Assembly (NCBI GenBank): GCA_018398765.1 | Contig: JAHBMJ010000702.1 | Span: 1 to 42,062, forward strand | Direction: 5' to 3' | Length of the DNA stretch: 42,062 nt | From: Chromera velia | Taxonomy: Eukaryota; Sar; Chromeraceae | Shown here: piece by piece, positions 32,301 to 42,062 of the stretch | Position numbering within the stretch: position 1 is the first letter of the stretch | Layout of the letters: each line of letters opens with the position of its first letter | Made by a program: the position numbers and the translations under genes | Notes under the pieces: model-generated | The model's database searches: none | Seen by the model: only the letters and a program-made list of their open reading frames with translations | Told to the model about the DNA's origin: nothing

Positions 32301-35300
32301 TGCCCTTCTCTGTCCGCAAAGAAGAAAGATGTACAGAGAGAGGGGTCCTGCCCTTCTCTGTCTGCAAAGAAGAAGGATGTACAGAGAGAGGGGTCTTGCC
32401 CTTCTCTGTCTGCAAAGAATGAAGATATACAGAGAGAGGGTCGTGCCTTCTCTGTCTGCGAAGAAGAAAGATGTACAGAGAGAGGGGTCCTGCCCTTCTT
32501 TGTCTGCAAAGAAGAAGGATGTACAGAGAGAGGGGTCCTGCCCTCCTCTGTCTACAAAGAAGAAAGATGTACAGAGAGAGGGGTCCTGCCCTTCTCTATC
32601 TACAAAGAAGGAAGATGTACAGAGAGAGGGGTCCTGCCCTTCTCTGTCTGCAAAGAAGAAAGATGTACAGGGCGAGGTTCCTGCCCTTCTCTGTCTGCAA
32701 GAACAAAGATGTACAGAGAGAGGGGTCTCTGCCCTTCTCTGTCTGCAAAGAAGGATGTACCGAGAGAGGGGTCTTGCCCTTCTCTGTCTGCAAAGAAGAA
32801 AGATGTACAGAGAAAGGGGTCAGACTTTCTGCCCTTCTCTGTACGACGTCTGCAAAGAAGAAAGATGTACAGAAAGAGGGGTCCTGCCCTTCTCTGTCTG
32901 CAAAGAAGAAAGATGTGTAGAGAGAAGGGTCCTGCCCTTCTCTGTCTGCAAAGAATGAAGATGTACAGAGAGAGGGTCTTGCCCCTGCCCTTCTCTGTCT
33001 GCACAGAAGAACGATATACAGAGAAAGGGTCCTGCCCTTCTCTGTCTGCAAAGAAGAAAGATGTACAGAGAGAGGGTCCTGCCTTTCTCTGTCTGTAAAG
33101 AAGAAGGATATACAGAGAGAGGGTCCTGCCCTTCTCTGTCTGCAAAGAAGAAGGATGTACAGAGAGAGGGGTCTTGCCCTTCTCTGTCTGTAAAGAATGA
33201 AAATATACAGAGAGAGGGTCGTGCCTTCTCTGTCTGCGAAGAAGAAAGATGTACAGAGAGAGGGGTCCTGCCCTTCTCTGTCTGCAAAGAAGAAGGATGT
33301 ACAGAGAGAGGGGTCCTGCCCTCCTCTGTCTGCAAAGAAGAAAGATGTACAGAGAGAGGGGTCCTGCCCTTCTCTATCTACAAAGAATGAAGATGTACAG
33401 AGAGATGGGTCGTGCCCTTCTCTGTCTGCAAAGAAGAAAGATATACAGGGCGAGGTTCCTGCCCTTCTCTGTCTACAAGAACAAAGATGTACAGAGAGAG
33501 GGGTCTTGCCCTTCTCTGTCTGCAAAGAAGGATGTACCAAGAGAGGGGTCCTGCCCTTCTCTGTCTGCAAAGAAGAAAGATGTACAGAGAGAGGGGTCAG
33601 ACTTTCTGCCCTTCTCTGTCTGCAAAGAAGAAAGATGTACAGAGAGAGGGGCCCTGCCCTTCCCTGTCTGCACAGAAGAAAGGTGTACAGAGAGAGGGGT
33701 CTCTCCCCTTCTCTGTCTGCAAAAAAGAAGGATGTACAGAGAGAGAGGTCTCTGCCCTTCTTTGTCTGCAAAGAAGAAAGATGCACAGAGAGAGGGGTCC
33801 TGCCCTTCTCTGTCTGTAAAGAAGAAAGATGTGCAGAGAGAAGGGTCCTGCCCTTCTCTGTCTGCAAAGAAGAAAGATGTACAGAGAGAGGGGCCCTGCC
33901 CTTCCCTGTCTGCACAGAAGAAAGGTGTACAGAGAGAGGGGTCTCTCCCCTTCTCTGTCTGCAAAAAAGAAGGATGTACAGAGAGAGAGGTCTCTGCCCT
34001 TCTTTGTCTGCAAAGAAGAAAGATGCACAGAGAGAGGGGTCCTGCCCTTCTCTGTCTGCAAAGAATGAAGATGTACAGAGAGAGGGTCCTGCCCTTCTCT
34101 GTCTGCAAAGAAGAAAGATGTACAGAGAGAGGGGTCAGACTTTCTACCCTTCTCTGTCTGCAAAGAAGAAAGATATACAGAGAGAGGGTCTCTGCCCATC
34201 TCTGTCTGCAAAGAAAAAAGATGTACAGAGAAAGGGTGCTGCCCTTCTCTGTCTGCAAAGAAGAAAGATGTGCAGAGAGAGGGGTCCTGCCCTTCTCTGT
34301 CTGCAAAGAATGAAGATATAAAGAGAGATGGTCCTGCCCTTCTCTCTCTGCAAAGAAGAGAGATGTACAGAGAGAAGGCCTGCCCTTCTCTGTCCGCAAA
34401 GAAGAAAGATGTACAGAGAGAGGGGTCTCTGCCCTTCTCTGTCTATAAAGAAGAAGATGTACAGAGAGATGGATCCCTGCCCTTTTCTGTCTGCAAAAGA
34501 AGAAAGATATATAGAGAGAGGGGTCCTGCCTTCTCTATCTGCAAAGAAAAGAGATGTACAGAGAGAGGGGTCCTGCCCTTCTCTGTCTGCAAAGAAGAAA
34601 GATATACAGAGACAGGGTCCTGCCCTTCTCTGTCTACAAAGAAGAAAGATGTGCAGAGAGAGGGGTCCTGCCCTTCTCTGTCTGCAAAGAATGAAGATGT
34701 ACAGAGAGAGAGGTCCTGCCCTTCTCTGTCTGCAAAGAATGACGATGTACAGAGAGAAGGTCCTGCCCTTCTCTGTCTGCAAAGAAGAAAGATGTACAGA
34801 GAGAGGGGTCCTGCCCTTCTCTGTCTGTAAAGAAGAACTTCAAGATGTACAGAGAGATGGGTCTCTGCCCTTCTCTGTCTGTAAAGAAGAAAGATGAACC
34901 AAGAGAGGGGTGCCGCCTTTCTCTGTCTGCAAAGAAGAAAAATGTACAGAGAGAGGGTCCTGCCCTTCTCTATCTGCAAAGAAGAAGGATGTACAGAGAG
35001 AGGGTCCTGCCCTTCTCTGTCTGCAAAGAAAAAAGATATACAGAGAGAGGGTCCTGCCCTTCTCTGTCTGTAAAGAAGAAAGATGTACAGAGAGATGGGT
35101 CCTGCCCTTCTCTGTCTGCAAGGAAGAACGATGTACAGAGAGAAGGGTCCTGCCCTTCTCTGTCTGCAAAGAAGAAAGATGTACGCAGAGAGGGGTCCTA
35201 CCCTTGAAGTTCTCTGTCTGCAAAAGAAGAAAGATATATATAGAGAGGGGTCCTGCCCTTCTCTGTTTGCAAAGAAGAAAGATGTACAGAGAGAGGGGTC

Positions 35301-38300
35301 CTGCCCTTCTCTGTCTGTAAAGAAGAACTTCAAAATGTACAGAGAGATGGGTTTCTGCCCTTCTCTGTCTGCAAAGAAGAAAGATGTACAGAGAGAGGGG
35401 TGCCGCCTTTCTCTGTCTGCAAAGAAGAAAGATGTACAGAGAGAGGGTCCTGCCCTTCTCTGTCTGTAAAGAAGAAGGATGTACAGAGAGAGGGTCCTGC
35501 CCTCCTCTGTCTGCAAAGAAGAAAGATGTACAGAGAGAGGAGTCTCTGCCCTTCTTTGTCTGCAAAGAAGAAAGATGTACAGAGAGATAGGTCCCTGCCC
35601 TTCTCTGTCTGCACAGAAGAAAGATATACAGAGAGAGGGATGCCGCCTTTCTCTGTCTGCAAAGAAGAAAGATGTACAGAGAGAAGGTCCTGCCCTTCTC
35701 TGTCTGCGAAGAAGAAGGATATACAGAGAGACCGTCCTACCCTTCTCTGTCTGCAAAGAAGAAGGATGTACAGAGAGAGCAGTCTTTGCCCGTCTCTGTC
35801 TGCAAAGAAGAAAGATGTACAGAGAAAGAGTCCTGCCGTTCTCTGTCTTCAAAAGAAGAAAGATGTATAGAGAGAGGGGTCCTGCCTTCTCTATCTGCAA
35901 AGAAGAGAGATATACAGAGAGAGGGGTCCTGCCCTTCTCTGTCTGCAAAGAAGAAAGATGTACAGAGAGAGGGTCCTGCCTTTCTCTGTCTGTAACGAAG
36001 AACTTCAAGATGTACAGAGAGATGGGTCTCTGCCCTTCTCTATCTGCAAAGAAGAAAGATGAACCGAAAGAGGGGTCTCTTGCCCTTCTCTGTCTGCACA
36101 GAAGAAAGATGTACAGAGAGAGGCGTGCCGCCTTTCTCTGTCTACAAAGAAGAAAGATGTACAGAGAGAGGGTCCTGCCCTTCTCTGTCTGCAAAGAAGA
36201 AAGATGTACAGAGAGAGGGGTCCTGCCCTTCTCTGTCTGCAAAGAAGAAAGATGTACAGAGAGAGGGTCCTGCCCTTCTCTGTCTATAAAGAAGAACAAT
36301 CTACAGAGAGAAGGGTCCTGCCCTTCTCTGTTTGTAAAGAAGAAAGGTGTACAGAAAGAGGGGTCCTACCCTTCTCTGTCTGCAAAGAATGAAGATGTAC
36401 AGAGAGAGGGTCCTGCCCTTCTCTGTCTGTAAAGAAGAAAGATATACAGAGAGAGGGGTCTCTTACCCTTCTCTGTCTGCAAAGAAGAAAGACGCACAAA
36501 GAGAGGGGTGCCGCCTTTTTATGTCTGCAAAGAAGAAAGATGTACAGAGAGAGGGTCCTGCCCTTCTCTGTCTGCAAAGAAGAAAGATGCACAAAGAGAA
36601 GGGTCCTGCCCTTCTCTGTCTGCAAAGAATGAAAATATACAGAGAGAGGGTCCTGCCCTTCTCTGTCTGCAAAGAAGAAAGATGTACAGAGAGAGGGCCT
36701 ACCCTTCTCTGCCTGCAAAGAAGAAAGATGTACAGAGAGAGGGGTCTCTGCCCTTCTCTGTCTGCAAAGAAGAAGATGTACAGAGAGATGGGTCCCTGCC
36801 CTTTTCTGTCTGCAAAAGAAGAAAGATGTATAGAGAGAGGGGTCCTACCCTTCTCTGTCTGCATAGAAGAAAGATGTGCAGAGAGAGGGGTCCTGCCCTT
36901 CTCTGTCTACACAGAAGAAAGATGTACAGAGAAACGGTCCTGCCCTTCTCTGTCTGCAAAGAAGAAAGATGTACAGAGAGAGGGTCCTGCCCTTCTCTGT
37001 CTGCAAAGAAGAAAGACGTACAGAGAGAGGGGTTCTGCCCTTCTCTGTCTGCAAAGAAGAAAGATGTACAGAATGAGGGGTCCTGCCCTTTTCTGTCTGC
37101 AAAGAATGAAAATATACAGAGAGAGGGTCCTGCCCTTTTCTGTCTACAAAGAAGAAAGATGTACAGAGAGAAGGGTCCTGCCCTTCTCTGTCTGCAAAGA
37201 AGAAAGGTGTACAAAGAGAGGGTCCTGCCCTTCTCTGTCTGTAAAGAAGAAACATGTACAGAGAGAGGGGTCTCTGCCCTTCTCTGTCTGCAAAGAAGAG
37301 AGATGTACAGAGAGAGGGTCCTGCCCTTCTCTGTCTACAAAGAAGAAAGAAATATAATACAGAGAGAGGGTCCTGCCCTTCTCTGTCTGCAAAGAAGAAA
37401 GATGTACAGAAAGAGGGGTCAGACTTTCTGCCCTTCTCTGTCTGCAAAGAGGGGTCCTGCCCTTCTCTATCTGCAAAGAAAAAAGATGTACAGAGAGACG
37501 GGTCCTGCCCTTCTCTGTCTGCACAGAGGAAAGATGTACAGAGAGAGGGTCCTGCCCTTCTTCTGTCTGCAAAGAAGAAAGATGTACAGAGAGAGGGTTC
37601 TGCCCTTCTCTGTCTGCAAAGAAGAAAGATGTACAGAGAGATGGGTCTCTGCCCTTCTCTGTCTATAAAGAAGAAAGATATACAGAGAGAGGGTCCTGCC
37701 CTTCTCTGTCTGTACAGAAGAAAGATGTACAGAGAGAGGGTCCTACCCTTCTCTGTCTGCAAAGCAAAAAGATGTACAGAGAGAGGGGTCCTACGCTGCT
37801 CTGCCTGCAAACTTTAAGAAGAAAGATATACAGAGAAAGGGGTCCTGCCCTTCTCTGTCTGCAAAGAATAAAGATGTACAGAGAGAGGGGTCCTGCCCTT
37901 CTCTATCTGTAAAGAAGAAAGATGTACAGAGAGAGGGGTCCTGCCCTTCTCTGTCTATAAAGAAGAAGATGTATAGAGAGATGGGTCTCTACCCTTCTCT
38001 GTCTGCAAAGAAGAAAGATGTACAGAGAGACGGGTCCTGCCCTTCTCTGTCTACAAAGGAGAAAGATGTACAGAGAGAGGGTCCTGCCCTTCTCTGTCTG
38101 CAAAGAAGGAAGATGTACAGAGAGAGGGGTCCTGCCCTTCTCTGTCTGCAAAGAAGGATGTGCAGAGAGAGGGGTCCTGTCCTTCTTTATCTGCAAAGAA
38201 GAAGATGTACAGAGAGAAGGGTCCTTCCCTTCTCTGTCTGCAAAGAAGAAGATGTACAGAGAGATGGGTCTCTGCCCTTCTCTGTCTGCAAAGAAGAAAG

Positions 38301-39735
38301 ATGTACAGAGAGAGGGGTCCTGCCCTTTTCTGTCTGCAAAGAAGAAAGATGTACAGAGAGAGGGGTGCCGCCTTTCTCTGTCTGTAAAGAAGAAAGATGT
38401 ACAGAGAGAGGGGTCCTGCCCTTCTCTGTCTGCAAAGAAGAAAGATGTACAGAGAGAGGGGTCCTGCCCTTTTCTGTCTGCAAAGAAGAAAGATGTACAG
38501 AGAGAAGGGTCCTACCCTTCTCTATCTGCAAAGAAGAAAGATGCGCAGAGAGAGGGGTCCTGCCTTTCTCTGTCTGCAAAGAAGAAAAATGTATAGAGAG
38601 AGGGTCCTGCCCTTCTCTGTCTACAAAGAAGAAAGAAATATAATACAGAGAGAGGGTCCTGCCCTTCTCTGTCTGCAAAGAAGAAAGATGTACAGAGAGA
38701 GGGGTCCTGCCATTCTCTGTCTGCAAAGAAGAACTTCAAGATGTACAGAGAGACGGGTCTCTGCCTTTCTCTGTCTGCAAAGAAGAAAGATGTACAGAGA
38801 GAGGGGTCCTGCCCTTCTCTATCTGCAAAGAAGAAAGATGCGCAGAGAGAGGGGTCCTGCCCTTCTCTGTCTACAAAGAAGAAAGATATATAATACAGAG
38901 AGAGGGTCCTGTCCTTTTCTGTCTACAAAGAAGAAAGATGTACAGAGAGAGGGGTCCTGCCCTTCTCTGTCTGCACTGAACAAAGATGTACAGAGAGAGG
39001 GTCCTGCCCTTCTCTGTCTGCAAAGAAGAAAGATGTATAGAGAGAGGGGTCCTGCCCTTCTTTGTCTGCAAAGAATGAAGATGTACAGAGAGAGGGGTCC
39101 TGCCCTTCTCTGTTTGTAAAGAAGAAAGATGTACAGAGAGAGGGGTCCTGCCCTTGTCTGTCTGCAAAGAAGAAAGATGTACAGAGAGAGGGGTTAGACT
39201 TTCTGCCCTTCTCTGTCTGCAAAGAAGAAAGATGTACAGAGAGAGAGGTCTCTGGCCTTCTTTGTCTACAAAGAAGAAAGATGTACAGAGAGAGGGGTCT
39301 CCTCCTTTCTTTGTCTGCAAAGAAGAAGATGTACAGAGAGAGGGGTCTCTTACCCTTCTCTGTCTGAAAAGAATGAAGATGTACAGAGAGAGGGGTCTCT
39401 GCCCTTTTTTTGTCTGCAAAGAATGAAAAGATGCACAGAGAGAGGGATCTTTGGCCTTCGATCTCTGTCTGCAAGGAATGAAGATGTACAGAGAGAGGGG
39501 TCCTGCCCTTCTCTGTCTAGAAAGAATGAAGATGTACAGAGAGAGGGGTCTCTGCCCTTCTCTGTCTGCGAAGAATAAAAAGATACACTGAGAGAAGAAT
39601 CTCTGTCTTGCTCTGTCTGCAAAGAGTGAAAACGCACAGTGAGAGGGATCTTTGCCGTTCTCTACCTGTTGAGAATAAAAAGATGTTCTGTATAACAGAG
39701 AGAGAGGTTTCTGCCCTTCTCTGTCTGCCAAGATA
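29320..39735. repeat. Giant hairpin-forming minisatellite, 47-48 bp unit, about 218 copies
   Basis: Adjacent units around 32045, 32092 and 32140 start 47 and 48 bp apart; the variation is mostly in the G run (GAGAGGG or GAGAGGGG). Each unit has a left arm ACAGAGAGAGGG, a loop (GTCCTG, TCTCTG or a longer CAGACTTT form), a right arm CCCTTCTCTGT, and an A/G-rich linker (CTGCAAAGAAGAAAGATGT). The arms pair over 11 bp with one bulged G. Edge units (29320-29700 and 39250-39735) are more diverged than the middle, as unequal exchange predicts. Higher-order duplications exist: 33606-33816 recurs identically at 33848-34058. Long open frames cross the array on both strands in several frames because the unit has few stops; since unit length is not kept in multiples of three, I do not call them genes. 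Confidence 0.95.
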
Positions 39736-39816
39736 AAGGGAGGAATGCAAAACTGCGGCTGCATTAGTTGATGCGGATGGTGAACACATTTTGGGGGGGG
39801 GGAATGCCACCTCACC

Positions 39817-42028
39817 TTACCTTTTGTGGGGGCCCGTGTACTGAAGCCGGGCTGCCCTCTCATAGACGGGCGGGGAGCGCTTTTCCGGGATCTCTTGACG
39901 CTCTGCAGTCAGGCAGAAGACAAAGATGCACAGTGATTCACTGTTACCCCTTCTACCAAAGCACGTGGCATGCGTGAGAAATGTGAGAGGTTCGCAATCC
40001 TGTGGTTGACACTCTCTGTGTGAGAAATTGTGAGAGCGACTTCAAGGATCGAGACGTGAGGAGACGCCGACTTCCATGAGTCGGATCATTTTATGTTCAT
40101 TATGGTCACTGACCTTTACAATGGTCTTCAACATGCCGAATTGATGCTCATTGGGCTCTGTGTCCTCATGCCACCCTGCACATTAGTAAGGGAAGAGAAG
40201 CAAGGGAATATATAAGAGCAATACTTGTTGTGGATCCAGTTTCTATATTGCGAAGGGGGTGCTCACCTTAAGGTGACATCCCTCTGCCTTTGTGCCGACT
40301 GGAAGGGGCTTCCTGGCCCAGTTGCTCCTCTGCCTAGTCCTTTCTTTTACCTCTAGGAGAAGGCTTTTTCAAGAGGGGACTGACGAGAGAACGCTGCAGC
40401 CTCTTTTGGCTGTTGTGTTCCGTCTAATTTTGGGGGTCTTACGACCGCCGTTTTTCAACTTGAGACCTCCCCACCTTTTTGGTTGGGGGGCTCTGACGAG
40501 TATGCTTAGTTTCAAACTGGAAACGTCTTCTTTTGGTTCGTTTGATGGAACTGTCAGAAGAGACTACCGTCTTTTCTCCTTCGTTTAACTCCTCTTCAAC
40601 TATTCAACATATCTTTTCTGACTCACGCATTTTTCTGAGCGCGCGGCGGATAAAACCACTACCATCATTTTTTTTCTCGCCCGCGCGGGACGGATCTGAC
40701 GTTCCTGGCTCGGCGCGTTGGTGCCGTAAAGGCTGCGCCGGGCCCGGGACTATATTTCCCGTTGGATCGTGATTTCTGTCGTTTGAACGCATGGCTTCAC
40801 TCCGCAAGCTAGGCTTCGCCTTCCATGCATACACGCAAGACGTATCTTTTTTTCCCCTGCTTAGTACAGCAGCATCCATGTATAAAGCTCCATGCAAGGG
40901 GTACTCAGTTGCCATCCCTAACCCTGCTCATTCCTCGACCTGCTTCGACATGCTTTTGTAAACCCTCGATCATCACTTTTGTCCTCCTTCATCCTTTTCG
41001 TGATTGTGTACACTTTCCCATTCAAAAACAAAAAAAGTTTGGAAGACTGCAATTTCAGCGGCTTAGGTTCTAAGTCTTTAAACATCTTTTTTTTTTGTTT
41101 TTGAAAGGGAACTTTGTAGAACTTTGCACGCTTTACACTGTAAATTCCACACTGATTAACACTGGTATTTGTTATAATTTTTTTGAGATCATGCAGTCTA
41201 CTGCAGTCATTTTTTTTTCTCGGAATAACAGCATTTCACATATGTGGTTTTTCATCATTTTTATTTTTTACGAGCCCTTTGCCTATTTAGTTGATTGTAG
41301 TTGGTTGGTGTTTAGTCCTACTGGCCTAGTCACTATCATCATAAAGGGACTGAATTACCACAAATGAATCAAGCTAAAATGAATTTCACTATATCTTAGA
41401 AGATTAATTCTTTTCTTTTTTTTTTTTTGATTTTTTTTTTTCCAGAAATGATTTGCGAGATGATTTAATTCAAAAATTGTTTACACTTATATCTAAAAAC
41501 CTTTTGATAGTTCCTTTAAAGATCTTTAAAGTAAGTTAAGAACAATTTTAAACATTCTTTAAAATTTGTTTTAAGGTTTTAACATTTCTTTGATCGAGTT
41601 ACATCAGACTTTATCATTCTTTAACATATAACAGGCTAGAAAGCAGGCTAAGAAAGACCAACAAGGATATATGTTCAATTGAATTGGGTATAAATATTGT
41701 TACATGATTGGTGACTATTGATGACAGTAGATCGCAGTATTTAACGGTATTGATTCATCAAAGCTCTTGGTGGTGCTTTACGTCAGTTCTTTCCTTACAC
41801 GCTGCACCGCAAGGAAACACCCCAGCTTCTTCTTCCACAAAATCGACTGGCTCTCCACCTCTCTGGGGAAGTCCCATTTCTGTCCGTATTGTGTTTATCA
41901 TCTTTTGCTGGTCGACAACGATGGACCCATCTTTCAGGAAGAAGTCCGTTGAATGCGAGTAGCGATGGAGGGCCTCCTCGCTAGAGTAGAAACCTCTGTC
42001 ATCGTTGGCGAAGACCCTGAAGATCCAT
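39817..42028 (-). CDS. 3' part of an unidentified gene entering from the right edge
   Basis: Three exons on the minus strand. The first begins at 42028 after TGCGTGCAG and encodes IFRVFANDDRGFYSSEEAL, then HRYSHSTDFFLKDGSIVV and an acidic EPVDFVEEEAG. The second is 40175-40114 (WHEDTEPNEHQFGMLKTIVK) with a GTCAGT donor. The third is 39900-39817 (RQEIPEKRSPPVYERAARL to GPHKR, stop TAA). Phases agree if exon 1 ends at 41808 or 41859, both with GT donors; if neither is used its frame stops at 41758. The exon 3 acceptor is the second AG of CAGAG. Family not recognised. The 5' part lies beyond the window. The 1.6-kb intron contains repeat B copy 2 and an AT-rich tract. Confidence 0.55.
40535..40826. 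repeat. Repeat B, copy 2 (about 292 bp)
   Basis: A close copy of 28372-28661 in the same orientation, without the A repeats. Its flanks differ from those of copy 1 on both sides, so the unit boundaries are clear. It lies in the predicted intron of the right-edge gene. Confidence 0.85.
40830..41757. other. AT-rich non-coding tract
   Basis: T-rich and A-rich runs with no supported exon. It is probably intronic to the right-edge gene if exons at 42028 and 40175 are joined, otherwise intergenic. Confidence 0.5.
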
Positions 42029-42062
42029 CTGCACGCACCGACGCAAACAGAGAGGAATGTAA

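Noticed and set aside
29320-39735. CRISPR-like array
   Set aside because: There are no distinct spacers; the whole unit repeats and varies gradually, and the genome is eukaryotic.
29300-39863. Long open reading frames of 300-618 residues on both strands with 16-residue repeats
   Set aside because: They are translations of the 47-48 bp repeat, which lacks stops in most frames. Unit length varies by single bases, so no frame is kept, and both strands are equally open.

Overview
The window is nuclear DNA of an intron-rich eukaryote. Genes have many short exons (down to 34 nt), GT...AG introns of 0.3-1 kb packed with (CT)n, (CA)n and (GTCT)n microsatellites, organelle-targeting-like N-termini, AT-rich islands between genes, repeated TGCATGCA motifs and a gene for UDP-sugar pyrophosphorylase. 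A photosynthetic alveolate such as a chromerid (Chromera-like) fits best. This is inference from style and gene content, not a database match.

Layout. (1) 156-1264, plus: a secreted Cys- then Gly-rich protein, broken in frame by a 43-base G run. (2) 13836 down to about 3672, minus: a UDP-sugar pyrophosphorylase gene that I rebuilt as 19 exons with consistent splice phases (738 codons plus stop). It holds an assembly gap (75 N) in intron 3 and a 37-bp duplication of one 3' splice site. (3) 13837-18036: no gene seen; contains a 234-bp foldback element with a perfect 8-bp target duplication and a degenerate minisatellite. (4) 18037-20670, plus: a five-exon, lysine-rich, probably nuclear protein with a short folded core. 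(5) 22329-25625, plus: a four-exon protein with an RRM-like domain and a probable organelle presequence. (6) 27711-26410, minus: an intronless BTB/T1 (KCTD-like) protein with a probable mitochondrial presequence and an insertion inside the BTB fold. (7) 27994-28855: a 198-bp repeat present twice, flanking a 290-bp repeat (B) that recurs near 40.5 kb. (8) 29320-39735: about 10.4 kb of a 47-48 bp tandem repeat, roughly 218 copies, in which almost every unit can fold into a hairpin. (9) 42028-39817, minus: the 3' end of a gene entering from the right, whose stop codon lies about 80 bp from the repeat array.

The genes do not form an obvious pathway; they are ordinary neighbours in a eukaryotic genome. 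The most notable signals are the hairpin minisatellite, the unusual 5' splice sites (C at +3 in 13 of 25 inferred introns, G at +5 in all 25), the tetranucleotide reiteration at intron starts, the hAT-like miniature element and the A/B repeat family. All exon structures come from reading frames, splice phases and family motifs; no transcript evidence was available.
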